Below are positions 25,761 to 35,085 of a stretch of DNA of 64,000 nt, one piece after another. A program made the translations under genes and the position numbers. The notes beneath the pieces are model-generated. The model saw only the letters and a program-made list of their open reading frames with translations. It did not search any database and was not told the origin of the DNA. The stretch's first letter is position 1, and each line of letters begins with the position of its first letter. Source of the DNA: Himantopus leucocephalus. Its lineage: Eukaryota > Chordata > Aves > Charadriiformes > Recurvirostridae. The stretch lies in the NCBI GenBank assembly GCA_003993805.1, contig RSEF01000002.1:8075829-8139828 (forward strand), given 5' to 3'.

Positions 25761-25890
25761 GAGACTTGCAAAATCCACGTTGTTGCTTATTCCATTATTT
25801 GGAGTTCACTACACAGTGTTTGCTCTATTTCCTGACCGCAGTTCCAAGAATTATAAAATAATCTTCGAGTTATGTTTGGGATCGTTTCAG
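25761..25890 (+). CDS. VIPR2: VIPR2 exon 11: TM6, extracellular loop 3 and start of TM7
   Basis: This 130-nt exon has one base completing Lys, then [32 protein letters not shown] and [11 protein letters not shown], ending in phase 0 before gtaaat. [15 protein letters not shown] is the class B TM6 signature; its kink opens the G-protein cavity. [10 protein letters not shown] begins TM7. Loop 3 ([10 protein letters not shown]) is the least conserved part compared with the mammalian FPISISSKYQ-type loop. Confidence 0.98.
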
Positions 25891-25976
25891 GTAAATTTTA
25901 AAAGTTTTATTCAAAAGAAGTTTTCTTGACCTAGGTTGGTGCTGCCTACTAACTAAGGAATATTGTCTCTTTCCAG
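25891..25976 (+). other. VIPR2: VIPR2 intron 11 (86 bp)
   Basis: This very short intron runs from gtaaat to ctctttccag. Its length is close to the minimum for vertebrate splicing and contrasts with the kilobase-sized neighbours. Confidence 0.95.
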
Positions 25977-26018
25977 GGATTGATTGTTGCAGTCCTGTAT
26001 TGTTTTTTGAACAGTGAA
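25977..26018 (+). CDS. VIPR2: VIPR2 exon 12: end of TM7
   Basis: This 42-nt exon encodes GLIVAVLYCFLNSE, ending in phase 0 before gtaagt. It carries the class B TM7 VAVLYCFLN-EV motif, which plays the role that NPxxY has in class A receptors. The 14-codon size is characteristic of secretin-family genes. Confidence 0.97.
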
Positions 26019-26814
26019 GTAAGTCTCGCCTTTCCTGCTGAGGATGCTAAATATTGTTTTCAGTAAATGTATAAGTGCCCCTATAATTCCTCTCTGATAC
26101 ATGAAGCTGTTTTAGAAGATGCTTGCATTCCCATTTATAGAATATATATGTGGCAGTTTCTGTGCAACAGGAGAAATTAGTGTATTTGGGTGAAGAGTTA
26201 AGTGCTGTTTGAAATCTAATTCCTTGTAAACCGAGGTGTCAGTTGAGTGTGTCTTCCATTATTTAACATGATCTAATTCTAGCTCTGTTATGAGCAATGT
26301 AGATTGTGCAAGTGAGGTGCAACAAATCCAAAAATTTATCCAAAACTTGAAACACCATTTAGTAAGTATTTAGGGGTAATCTTCTGACAGAATCTAACCC
26401 CCAGAACAGCAGCAGATTTTCAGAAGTGCTCAGCATGTAGCAGCTTTCCTAATCTCAACTGAGGAAGATGCAAGGAATTCCTTTTGTTGTCAGCCACTTT
26501 TTAAGGTAGAATATACATTCATCTACATAGAATATACAGCATGCAGTGTCTGACAGGAGGAATCTGAAGAAGACACCTGCTTGCACAGGGAATTGACATT
26601 CAGGTCTCCTGAGTCTTTGATATTCATGAGATGCCTGATTTTGGGCTAATCATTTGATTCTATGCTTTTAAGTACGTGTGATTTAATAGCTAGATACCAA
26701 GAGCTAATGGTGCAGCACAAGTGATACAAAATTGATTTTGAAAGTGGCCTTGGGGCATCTCCTCACAGTCTTCACCTCAGTTTTGTAATCTTTGTAAAAA
26801 CTAATTTGATACTC

Positions 26815-27661
26815 TAGAGGGAAGGGATGCCATCCAGAGGGACCGCGACAGGCTTGTGGAGTGGGCCCATGCGAACCTCATGGAGTTCAACAAGGCCAAG
26901 TGCAAACTCCTGCTTGTGGGTTGAGGCAGTCCCCGATACCAACACAAACTGGGGGATGAATAGATTGAGAACAGTGCAGCAGAGAAGGACTTGGGGATAC
27001 TGGGGGATGAAAAATTGGACATGAGCCAGCAATGTGTGCTTGCAGCTGAGAAAGCCAATCGTATCCTGCATCAAAAGAAGCGTGGCCGGCAGGTCGAGAG
27101 AGGTGATGGTCCTCAGTACAGGAATGACATGGACCTGTTAGAGTGAGCATGAACCTGTTAGAGTGAGTCCAAAGGAAGGCCACAAAAATTATTAGAAGGC
27201 TGGAACACCTCTGCTATGAAGAGAAGCTGAGAGAGTTGGGGTTGTTCAGCCTGAAGAAGAGAAGGCTTTGGGGAGACCTTATTGTAGCCTTTCAGTATAA
27301 AAAGGAGCGGTTATGAGGAAGATGGAGAAAGACTTTTTAGCAGGGCCTGTAGTGACAGGACAAAGGGCAATGGTTTTAAAGTGAAATAGGGTAGATTTAG
27401 ATTGCATATAAGGAAGAAATGTTTTCTCTGAGAGTGGTGAGACACTGGAGCAGGTTGCCCAGGGAAGTTGTAGCTGCTCCATCCCTGAAACTGTTAAAGA
27501 TCAGATTGGATGGGGCTTTGAGCAACCTGATCTAGTGAAAGATGTCCCTGCCCACAGCAGAGGGGTTGGACTAGGTGATCTTTAAATGTTCCTACNAGGG
27601 GTTGGACTAGGTGATCTTTAAATGTTCCTACCAACCCAAACCATTCTATGATTCTATTCAT
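26815..27661 (+). mobile_element. CR1 LINE, 5'-truncated, about 0.85 kb
   Basis: The element starts within the final part of ORF2 (gagggaagggatgccatcca, gttcaacaaggccaagtgc). It runs through gacttggggatactggggga, gccacaaaaattattagaag and gcacctctgctatgaagagaag... equivalents to the CR1 3' end at ccattctatgattctatt. The ORF is broken by stops. The usual stretch between about 27110 and 27125 is deleted relative to the family. A 15-bp direct repeat, acctgttagagtgag, lies at 27133-27147 and 27153-27167. The 3' tail carries a duplicated block around a lone N at 27596. Confidence 0.92.
27561..27631 (+). repeat. Perfect 35-bp duplication flanking a single N
   Basis: Positions 27561-27595 (aggggttggactaggtgatc onward to gttcctac) are repeated exactly at 27597-27631, with an N at 27596 between them. 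Normal CR1 tails hold this segment once. It is most simply an uncollapsed overlap at a contig join. Confidence 0.9.
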
Positions 27662-27754
27662 AGAGGGCTCCATTTGACAGCCAACAAACGTTGAAAAGTT
27701 CCTCACGTAAAAGAACGTTTTCAGCTCATCTTGTGCATTCTCTTTTTAACACAG

Positions 27755-27928
27755 GTGCAAGGGGAGCTGAAAAGAAAATGGCGGAGTTTGTGCTGGAAGC
27801 AGACAGCAGGCAGAGATTACAGACTCCACAGCTCTTCGATTTCTCGAAATGGATCAGACAGCGTTTCTCAGCTCCACCGTAATTCAAGGGCGCAGTCATT
27901 TATGCAGACAGAGACCACCATGATATAA
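27755..27928 (+). CDS. VIPR2: VIPR2 exon 13: C-terminal tail and stop
   Basis: The terminal coding segment is 57 codons plus TAA at 27926-27928. It reads VQGELKRKWRSLCWKQ, then TAGRDYRLHSSSISRNGSD, SVSQLHRNSR and AQSFMQTETTMI. ELKRKWRS is the amphipathic helix 8 start conserved in class B receptors. The serine-rich middle resembles GRK and arrestin phosphorylation regions. The last three residues, T-M-I, fit a class I PDZ ligand, as S-V-I does in mammals (inference). The acceptor is tttttaacacag. The alternative upstream ATG in this frame at 27731 is intronic. Confidence 0.98.
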   Translation: MQGELKRKWRSLCWKQTAGRDYRLHSSSISRNGSDSVSQLHRNSRAQSFMQTETTMI

Positions 27929-28390
27929 ATCAGATACGTCCCCCAAAACATGAAAAACTGTGGGATATATAATTCATTATGCAGTTTGATGTAATATTTT
28001 ATAAAATGTACAGTTTAGTGCTTTGCTTTTCTACATGTTGGTATTTGGGAAATTGGTTTGTGCAGCCAACCAGTTAATAACAGACACCTGCCCCATTGAT
28101 GCTTTCTGGTTTTGTTAAATGGTATTCATATTAATTCTGATGTTCTTTTGCTGTTTACTAGCCGTAACTATTCAAAAACTCATTTACTATAACGGTCCCT
28201 TTACCCTCCAACATGTCCACAAGATAGATGTGTGGTATCCTATTCAATCCAGACTGCTTTGGTACATGTAGAAAAGGTTATCATGGGAAGCAAGAAAATT
28301 TCTTACGCTTTATTTATACTTCAGGAAACATTTCTTCCCTTAAGGATTAGGAATTTCTTTCCTAATTATGGAAAACAAAAGAAAAATAAA
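27929..28390 (+). other. VIPR2: VIPR2 3' UTR, proximal part
   Basis: Noncoding, AT-rich sequence follows the TAA directly to the first AATAAA at 28385-28390. I assign it to the 3' UTR by position. How far the transcript runs cannot be read from sequence alone. Confidence 0.75.
28385..28390 (+). terminator. Candidate poly(A) signal AATAAA, first after the stop
   Basis: This AATAAA lies about 460 bp after the VIPR2 stop. The following bases are AT-rich without a clear GT-rich element, so usage is uncertain. Confidence 0.35.
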
Positions 28391-31300
28391 GAAATGTAAG
28401 ACTATAATTAACCATTATTTATGCAGAGGGAAAAAAAGTAGTAGTACTCGGCTAATGGTACAAATTTCAGAGATTTCTGTCTACAGAGTTTAATTCCAAT
28501 TCTGTTGTTCCTTTCAAAAGTGCCTAGATTTATGTTTAGGTGCAGAAGGTGGGGCTACCTTTGCAGTCCATACAGAAAAGGTTACTGTAATAGTTTTGAT
28601 GAAAACATCATCATTTTCCAGTAGTAATATTGCAATCACCAATTGTTTTCTTCTGTTTAAAATCAGAGATTTGTTTTGATCTTTTATTAAACAACATCCA
28701 GAAGAGGTGCTTTATTGCTAGAGCAGTCTGGCATAGGACAAACTTGGATAGCATATTACCCATTGAAAATATCATTTTGTATAATATTTCCATTGAAATA
28801 TGTCTCTAGAACTACATATTTGGCAGCTAAAATAAGGAATATTGCAATAAAGTTACAACTCCCATTTAAGGAATTATATAAATTCTTTTAGCTTAATTCT
28901 ATTCTGTATCTATCTGAGCTGATTTAAAATTTAGTCCTGACCTGATTTAGTCCAGAATCCCTAAAAATTACCATAAAAGGCATAAATAGAAGGAATTCTA
29001 AACAACGCCAAGCCTCTTATGTAGCCACTTTGTAAAAAAAAAAAGGCATGGAACTGACAGATTCTTATAAACACACGCAGAACATTTGCACTCTTTAAAA
29101 GAAATAAACCCAGCGATGTTTACTTCTCATGTCACGTTTAATTAACCATGTCCACTCTAAATAGCAAGTGGGAATAATATGTATTTGCATGACTACCTCG
29201 GAACCATGAAAGTAATTGCCCTGATATTTCAGATCACGGATTGTATGGAGCTAGCAGAATCCAAGGTCCATAATATGGCCAGGTAAAGGGAAGAACAGCC
29301 GCAAGGGCATGTCTTGGCAGCCATACGTGTACACTCTTGACAGTATTACTAGTATTGGGAGTATTGTTGGCAGTCGTCAGAGTGTCCATACACCTCTTGG
29401 TCTGATTTAATTTAGCTATGTATCAGTCAAACACTATTTATTTTAATAGAATTACCCTGGAGTGACACAAAGTTATGTCAGACCAAAGACAGAAGAGGCC
29501 TCATGGTTCGCATGAGTACTGCAGAACAGGTAACTCTCTGAATCTGCCGTGACACCAACCTTTACATAGTAGGTATCGTTTGAGTTAAACAATAATCACT
29601 TGATGATTTTTTACTTTGCCAAATTTGACTTGAAAGAAGCTATTGATCACCTCCAGACATTCAGAGTGTTTTCTGCTGTCACTTGGTGAAGTAACTATGA
29701 GAATCTGGAGTGAAGTAGGCTGCCCAATGACAGTCCCGTGGGGTCTAAAGATATGCCCCTACACAAGTATTTAAACTAAATCTATTCCCAAAGGCTTTAG
29801 GCTCAGAAACCACTGCTAAACTTTAGTATTTTTCCTGGATCTCTGAACAACCTTATCAACAAACTCTTAACTGCAAGTATATGAGAGACATTGGAGCTTT
29901 GAGGCTGCTCCCATAGCTAAATTAAATAGGTCTGTGCACTTTAGGCTTCTTTCTTTGTCTGAAGTGGCATCAGGACTGCTCATCTCCCTGAGATGTGACG
30001 TGCAGGATGTACTTTTTTCCCCAAATTTCTAGGGTAGAAAGGCACACTTGACAAGCATTCAGGAATACTCATCTTTATGTTCAAAGGAGGAACAGTTGTT
30101 CAACAGTTGTTGAGTGAGTTGACACATAAAACGATGGTATAGAAACAGAGATTTCAAGCAACCAGTTCCATCAGGCTGTTCTGCATGATGCATCACCAAT
30201 TATACATGTTTATAATTCATTGTATCCTAGAGAAAACTATCTCGTTCAAATTAGGTAAACAAGGAGAAAATCTGCATTTTAATGATTTCTGGATTATAAG
30301 ACAGAAAAGCTTAAATAAGAAAATACATTGTAAGTTGCAATGAAACAGCATAGTTTCCTTTAACAGAGCACAGATGCATTTGGACTTGATTGTACTTTTC
30401 ATGTAGGGAGTAATGCCGTCTGAGACAACAAAGTTGCACCAGTGGTACAACATAGATGGTGGCGCTAGGTTTGTAAAGGACTACGTGGGCATGCAAAGAA
30501 TGGCACACAAGGGAGAGAGGTGCTGCCTGTATTTTTTTTCTAACCAGTGAAAAGTGCAGTACTTTGTAGAACCTCACCCTTTTATTAAAAATCATAGAAT
30601 CTAAATACAGAAAATATGTTTTCTGTGAGGCAGTTTAACTTCATAATGCTTTGTGCAAGCATTTTCGTGTCAGTCAAGGCCCCTCTGAAAAGCCAGTAGA
30701 ACATGTAAGGTTACTGAACAATAATGGTAATACAAGTCATTCTCCTCCTGTGGTTAATTGTTGTACATTACTTTCCTTGGAGCTGCCAGGGTGGCATCAT
30801 TCATTCCGAGTGATTTTTATCAGCATTACCTGCTGCTGATGCCTGAGGGACACAGTGACAGATCACTCTCCAGTTGCTAACCATCACCAAAATCTAAATA
30901 TATAGCGAGCGTTGACTTAAATTTTCCTCTGGAGAGTCGATTGCAGCTAGGTGCTCAATAGACTTGGGTGAAATTAATCTGCCCTGGTTTCGGTGTCTGA
31001 AAGCTAGATGTCTGTCTCTGAGCTAAAGACTCTTTAAGTGCCTTCCATAGTCATCATAGAGAAATAGGCACTAGATGAAGATGATTCATCCCATGTTCAG
31101 CTGGGCATCTAAGGTAGGTAAGCTGAATCACCTTGTTCTCTATGCTTACTATGAAATGAGGCCAGGGTAGCTGCCTAGCACTTATGTTTCTCACTCTACA
31201 TCTGAAGTTAGGTAAGATGAATCTCTCCAGAAGGGGCCATTCAGTCATCTGGCTGATATTACCCAGATACTCCTTTTTAAGCCAGGTAACTTGGTTTGGC

Positions 31301-33437
31301 CAAAGTGATCCTCCAAAAAATCTGCAGGATGATTCAAAAGTTCAGGCCATGGAGGATCCCTCAGTTCATTTGGTAGGGTGTCCTCGTGGTTGACTACCTT
31401 CTGTGATAAAGCAAATAGCCTCATGTCCCGTTTTGATTTGCCTGGCTTCAGCTTTCAACAGTTGTTTCTTGTTTTGGGTTAGGTGTTTGGCTTTTTGTCT
31501 TTTGTAGAGGGGTCATACGCTAAAACAAAGTGCTTTAGACTACCAGAAATTTTCTTTATGTGAAGACTCTCGAAAGTCGCTCTACATCACGTCTTGATGA
31601 GAAACTAAACTTGTCAAATATGTTAAATTCTGACAGTGAGACATTTTCTTAACTATTCTTCCTGATTCTCTTTGTGCCCCGTTCCATTCATAATAGCTTT
31701 GGCCATGAGAATCAAAGGAAGTATTTCAGTATCTCCTCCTTCAGGAGCGCACACACCACTGACCATATTTCTCACTCCCACTTGCAGCTCACCTGAAATC
31801 TTTGACTTTACATAGTCATTTTAGATGACCAGGGACTGGCTAGTGACATGCCATGAGATTATTGCCAGTGTGAGTTTTGCCATATAAACTAGTACCTTTT
31901 TTAAATACATTGGCCTTGGTGTCTGGCTCAGGTGCATTAATGTGCTTTGCAAAGTAACCTTAGGAATATGGAGAGCATCATTTTAGCCATTGAAAGCAGT
32001 GTTGGCTGTCATGATATTTTAAGAATTTGGCATGTATTTAAGTAAGTACTTCATGCTGGAGTGCACAAGAGCCCAACAGATTGCACCCGAACGGCACGGT
32101 GATGGGTGCTGCAGGTAGCCAGCTGAGGAACTACCCAGTTTAAGTGTATGTTGGAACTGTACTGTAGTGGCAATAATTAATTGGTGGCAAAAAGCATTAC
32201 AAAAAACCTTCTGCAGTCAAGTTGGAGGCAGCCTGCCGCACTCCGTAGCATCTACTTCGTGTCCTGATGCACCCCAGACAGATTTCCCTCTGTCTTTAAC
32301 GTGATGAAGGGGAAAGCAACAGGTAGAGGCCCTCAGCAAAGCAGAGTATCTGTCTGGGATGGCTTTATGAAATCAGGCATTACCAAGTGCACGTCTCACG
32401 CTCCATGTGTAAGGACTAAGATGAGTCATTTGTCTCCTATTTTTGTGAGTTCTAAAAAACATCTACTGTAGACTGTGAATTTGTCCATTTCAGCAAAGCG
32501 ATTGTGAATAAAGTCCAAATTTCCCTTTATACAGAATTTTTTCAGACATCTCTAGTGAGAAATCAAGCATTAAATATGTCTGATAAAAAGGAAGAACCGG
32601 CAAGTAACCTGCGGAGAAAGCTGCTATTTATATAAGGGTTATTGTCGGAGCAATTACGGTCTGTGCATAGGGATCCAGGAAACGCTTTTACTAACAGAAG
32701 TACCTTCACATTGCCGTGAGTGCCTATACAAGCTGTGGGCTGTCAGTACTACCCTGACATACCCAAATAGCAGAAGTTAGTATGCAGTGCTATTCTGTTG
32801 ATGAAAAAAAAAATATTAAAGTAATAATAATTTGTTCTAACATGTGTGTTACGGGAGTACATCAGGATAACGTTCAAAAGGAACACTCTGTGGTATGGTT
32901 TAACCGCTCTGTGTTGAACCTGGTTCTGCCCAGTGATAACAGTATGTAGTTAAATCTAAGTCTGTAACATTTCCGCTGTCAGCTAAACCAGTGGCTGAAA
33001 TGCCCCAACCCCCTTTATTTCCCAAAGCACTGTAGTAAGTTTATGATAACCTGCAGCTTTTTTTTTTTTTTCCTGGCACGTTAGTATGAGTATTGTTTTG
33101 AAATTCTCTTTTGTCATCTTTATCAATAACTTTTTATCTGTCAAGTATGGTAAAAATGAATGTGATTATTTTTTACAAAATGTACAGATTATGATTTTGT
33201 ATAGATTAATGTGTGTAAATAGATTTCCTTTTCATACTGTAATTCACTAGATGTTTCTTCTGGTTTTGCTCTTTTGTTCTTTTCTGTTTTCAGTTTTTAA
33301 TGTCACGTACCTAATAGCCTTCTCTGAGATATGTTATATATAAAGCTGTGAACAAATAAGTGTTTACATCTTTATGCTATTAGAGATAATGTTAGTTAAT
33401 AACACCATAATGGACTGAAGAGGAATCAGAGAATAAA
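28391..33437 (+). other. Possible distal VIPR2 3' UTR / intergenic sequence
   Basis: AT-rich DNA without a gene. Further AATAAA hexamers occur at 28846-28851, 29103-29108, 32507-32512 and 33432-33437. The last follows a strongly AT/T-rich stretch (33055-33440) that resembles the end of a long 3' UTR. No transposon was recognised, apart from a possible CR1-end scrap (aaaatcatagaatct near 30589). VIPR2 in mammals has a 3' UTR of some kilobases (family knowledge), so a distal end is plausible but unproven. Confidence 0.4.
33432..33437 (+). terminator. Candidate distal poly(A) signal AATAAA
   Basis: This hexamer is followed by aattttaaaggttttgcac and, about 30 bp on, the T-rich cttcttttatttatgtg, as a cleavage site context would have. 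It lies about 5.5 kb after the VIPR2 stop. Assignment to VIPR2 is inference. Confidence 0.3.
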
Positions 33438-33479
33438 AATTTTAAAGGTTTTGCACAGAACTTCTTTTATTTATGTGAT

Positions 33480-35085
33480 TTATGAGATGCACTCACAAAC
33501 GGTATTTTCAAAACCGAAAATGGTCCTCCTGCGTTAGCAGCCCAGGGCTCCTCACCAGCGTGATTGAAATGGAATTGCATTGCATGGAAAAGGAAAGGCC
33601 GAGGCTGCTCCTGCCCTGGGAATGGGCACAGGGACGAGACGCACCAGGGCGAGACTGGCTGTGGTGCGCTGCTGGTGGGGACAGCGGGGCGGTGAGCACC
33701 TGGAGGAGGAGGTGGCACCTCCTGGGGCAGCGTACTTCCCCTGGCAGCAGCGCCCAGCAGGGACAAAGGATGGAGTGCAGTTTTGCTGTCCCTCATGGAC
33801 CAGAGAATCTGTCCCTTTCTGTGTGTATCTACAGTTATCACAGAAGTGACATTACCAGAAGGGGCTTCTGACCCTTGGGGAGACCTGAGCTCTCATCCTC
33901 TCCCAGCTCATGTGTGTGCCTGTATGAGCTGTGTATCAGTCTGAACCCTTTTGCCTTCAATTACCTGACTGCAAAGCGCTTCAGCATCCTTACCCACATG
34001 CACATCCTCTCTCCCCCATTGCTAACTGGGTGGCTCCACAACCAGATCGCCTTGACGTCTGCCAGTGAGCCTGAAGGTGCAGGAGAGGCAGTGTGCAGGT
34101 GGCCGGGGGACTGGCAGCCGCACCGATTCCCCTCAGTGCTGGCAACGGCACCTGCGGCTTTCCACGGCAAGGCTGAGTCCCGTCAAACACAAAAAGTGGA
34201 TCCCTTTAAAAAATTCTGGGTCATGTTAATACTGTCAATGCTGACAGACTCCTGTAGCTGGAGAAGTGGATGTCGGAGCACAAGTCAGTGTATTGGGGAG
34301 GGGAGAAAGTAAGGGAGCAGCTTAAAGAAGCAAACGCTTGTATTACAACCTCTGCATGTTATGGCTGGCCGTATCGGCTGCCGGAGTCTCCTCTGAGCTC
34401 TGTACCCGTAACCACTGGCCTGCCGGCGGGCTTGACTAGAGCACAAACCTCCCAGTTTTCTCTGATTGCACCGAGCGGCTTCTAACTGGGACATTCGAAA
34501 AGGTAGAGGAGATCAGCGCCTGGGACAGTGAGGCAGGCAGAAAGCCTGGCTGCCTTCCCCTCCGCTCCCTGAGAGCGGAACCGGGGAGCTACAGCAGACA
34601 CCAAAAGAAAAGGTATCGCAAACCCTGTGCGTGTTCGTGTGCGCGTGTGTAAGTTTGGGTGTGGACTGCGGAACGAGGTTGACTTTATAGGACATCTTGT
34701 TTGCCCTTGGCAGCGCATAAGCCCAATGCCAATCTACCTCCCAGTTCCAGTTCTGTTTGCGTGTACCTGGGCTGCAGTCGGCCCTTAGGTGACAGAGTGA
34801 CAGTCTGAGAGGAGATTTACACGTACCACAAGGAGGAACCGGGTGCTCGGTGAGAGGCCTGGGAGCCGGTGTTCAGCAACAGCAGCAATCTACACGGCGA
34901 GCTGCAGCCCGCAGCGCGAAGGCAGAGCCCGGTGGCAGGATCCCCGCAGCACAGCGCGGCCACCAGCCTTGGGGTGACTTGTGCTGCAGGGGCTCCCGGG
35001 CAGGATGGAGGGCATTCCAGCCTGCAAAGGGCATTCCTTGGGCTGCACAGTGCTATTGAGTTAATACAAAGTTCCAAATAATCTG
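33480..35085. other. GC-rich, CpG-bearing island without a recognisable gene
   Basis: Base composition changes abruptly from AT-rich 3'-flank DNA to GC-richer sequence with scattered CpG (for example cggcgagctgcagcccgcag and gcgcgaaggcagagcccggt near 34900). Several overlapping open stretches exist on both strands (up to 145 codons, 33875-34312). They conflict with each other, lack family motifs and are best explained by stop-poor GC-rich DNA. A promoter or noncoding exon is possible. An AATAAA follows at 35109-35114. Confidence 0.4.

Larger units (their letters stand above)
26019..27754 (+). other. VIPR2: VIPR2 intron 12 with CR1 insertion
   Basis: This intron of about 1.7 kb runs from gtaagtct to ctctttttaacacag. 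Half of it is a CR1 element (26815-27661), ending less than 100 bp before the final acceptor. The first 0.8 kb is unremarkable unique sequence. Confidence 0.9.
1492..27928 (+). other. VIPR2: VIPR2 gene, 3' portion (exons 4 and 6-13 visible)
   Basis: This is the partial gene for VPAC2, a plasma-membrane class B GPCR that binds VIP and PACAP and signals mainly through Gs and cAMP (family knowledge). Nine coding exons total 960 nt including the stop. All are bounded by AG and GT, and their phases chain together except for one missing unit between 1589 and 11445. The chained translation carries VPAC2 hallmarks: [15 protein letters not shown] at TM2, EGLYLH in TM3, LLIGWG in TM4, CWDTNE in extracellular loop 2, SPDVGGNDQSQYKRLAKST in intracellular loop 3 and AQSFMQTETTMI at the C-terminus. 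The loop 3 and tail sequences separate it from VIPR1 and ADCYAP1R1. Exons 1-3 lie upstream of the window. Exon numbers follow the mammalian 13-exon gene and are inferred. Confidence 0.96.

Noticed and set aside
26801..27183. Several 65-98 codon open frames on both strands
   Set aside because: They lie inside the CR1 element and are out of frame or antisense to its decayed ORF2.
33467..34494. Open frames of 124, 129 and 145 codons on both strands
   Set aside because: They overlap one another in a GC-rich, stop-poor segment and have no family motifs or splice context.
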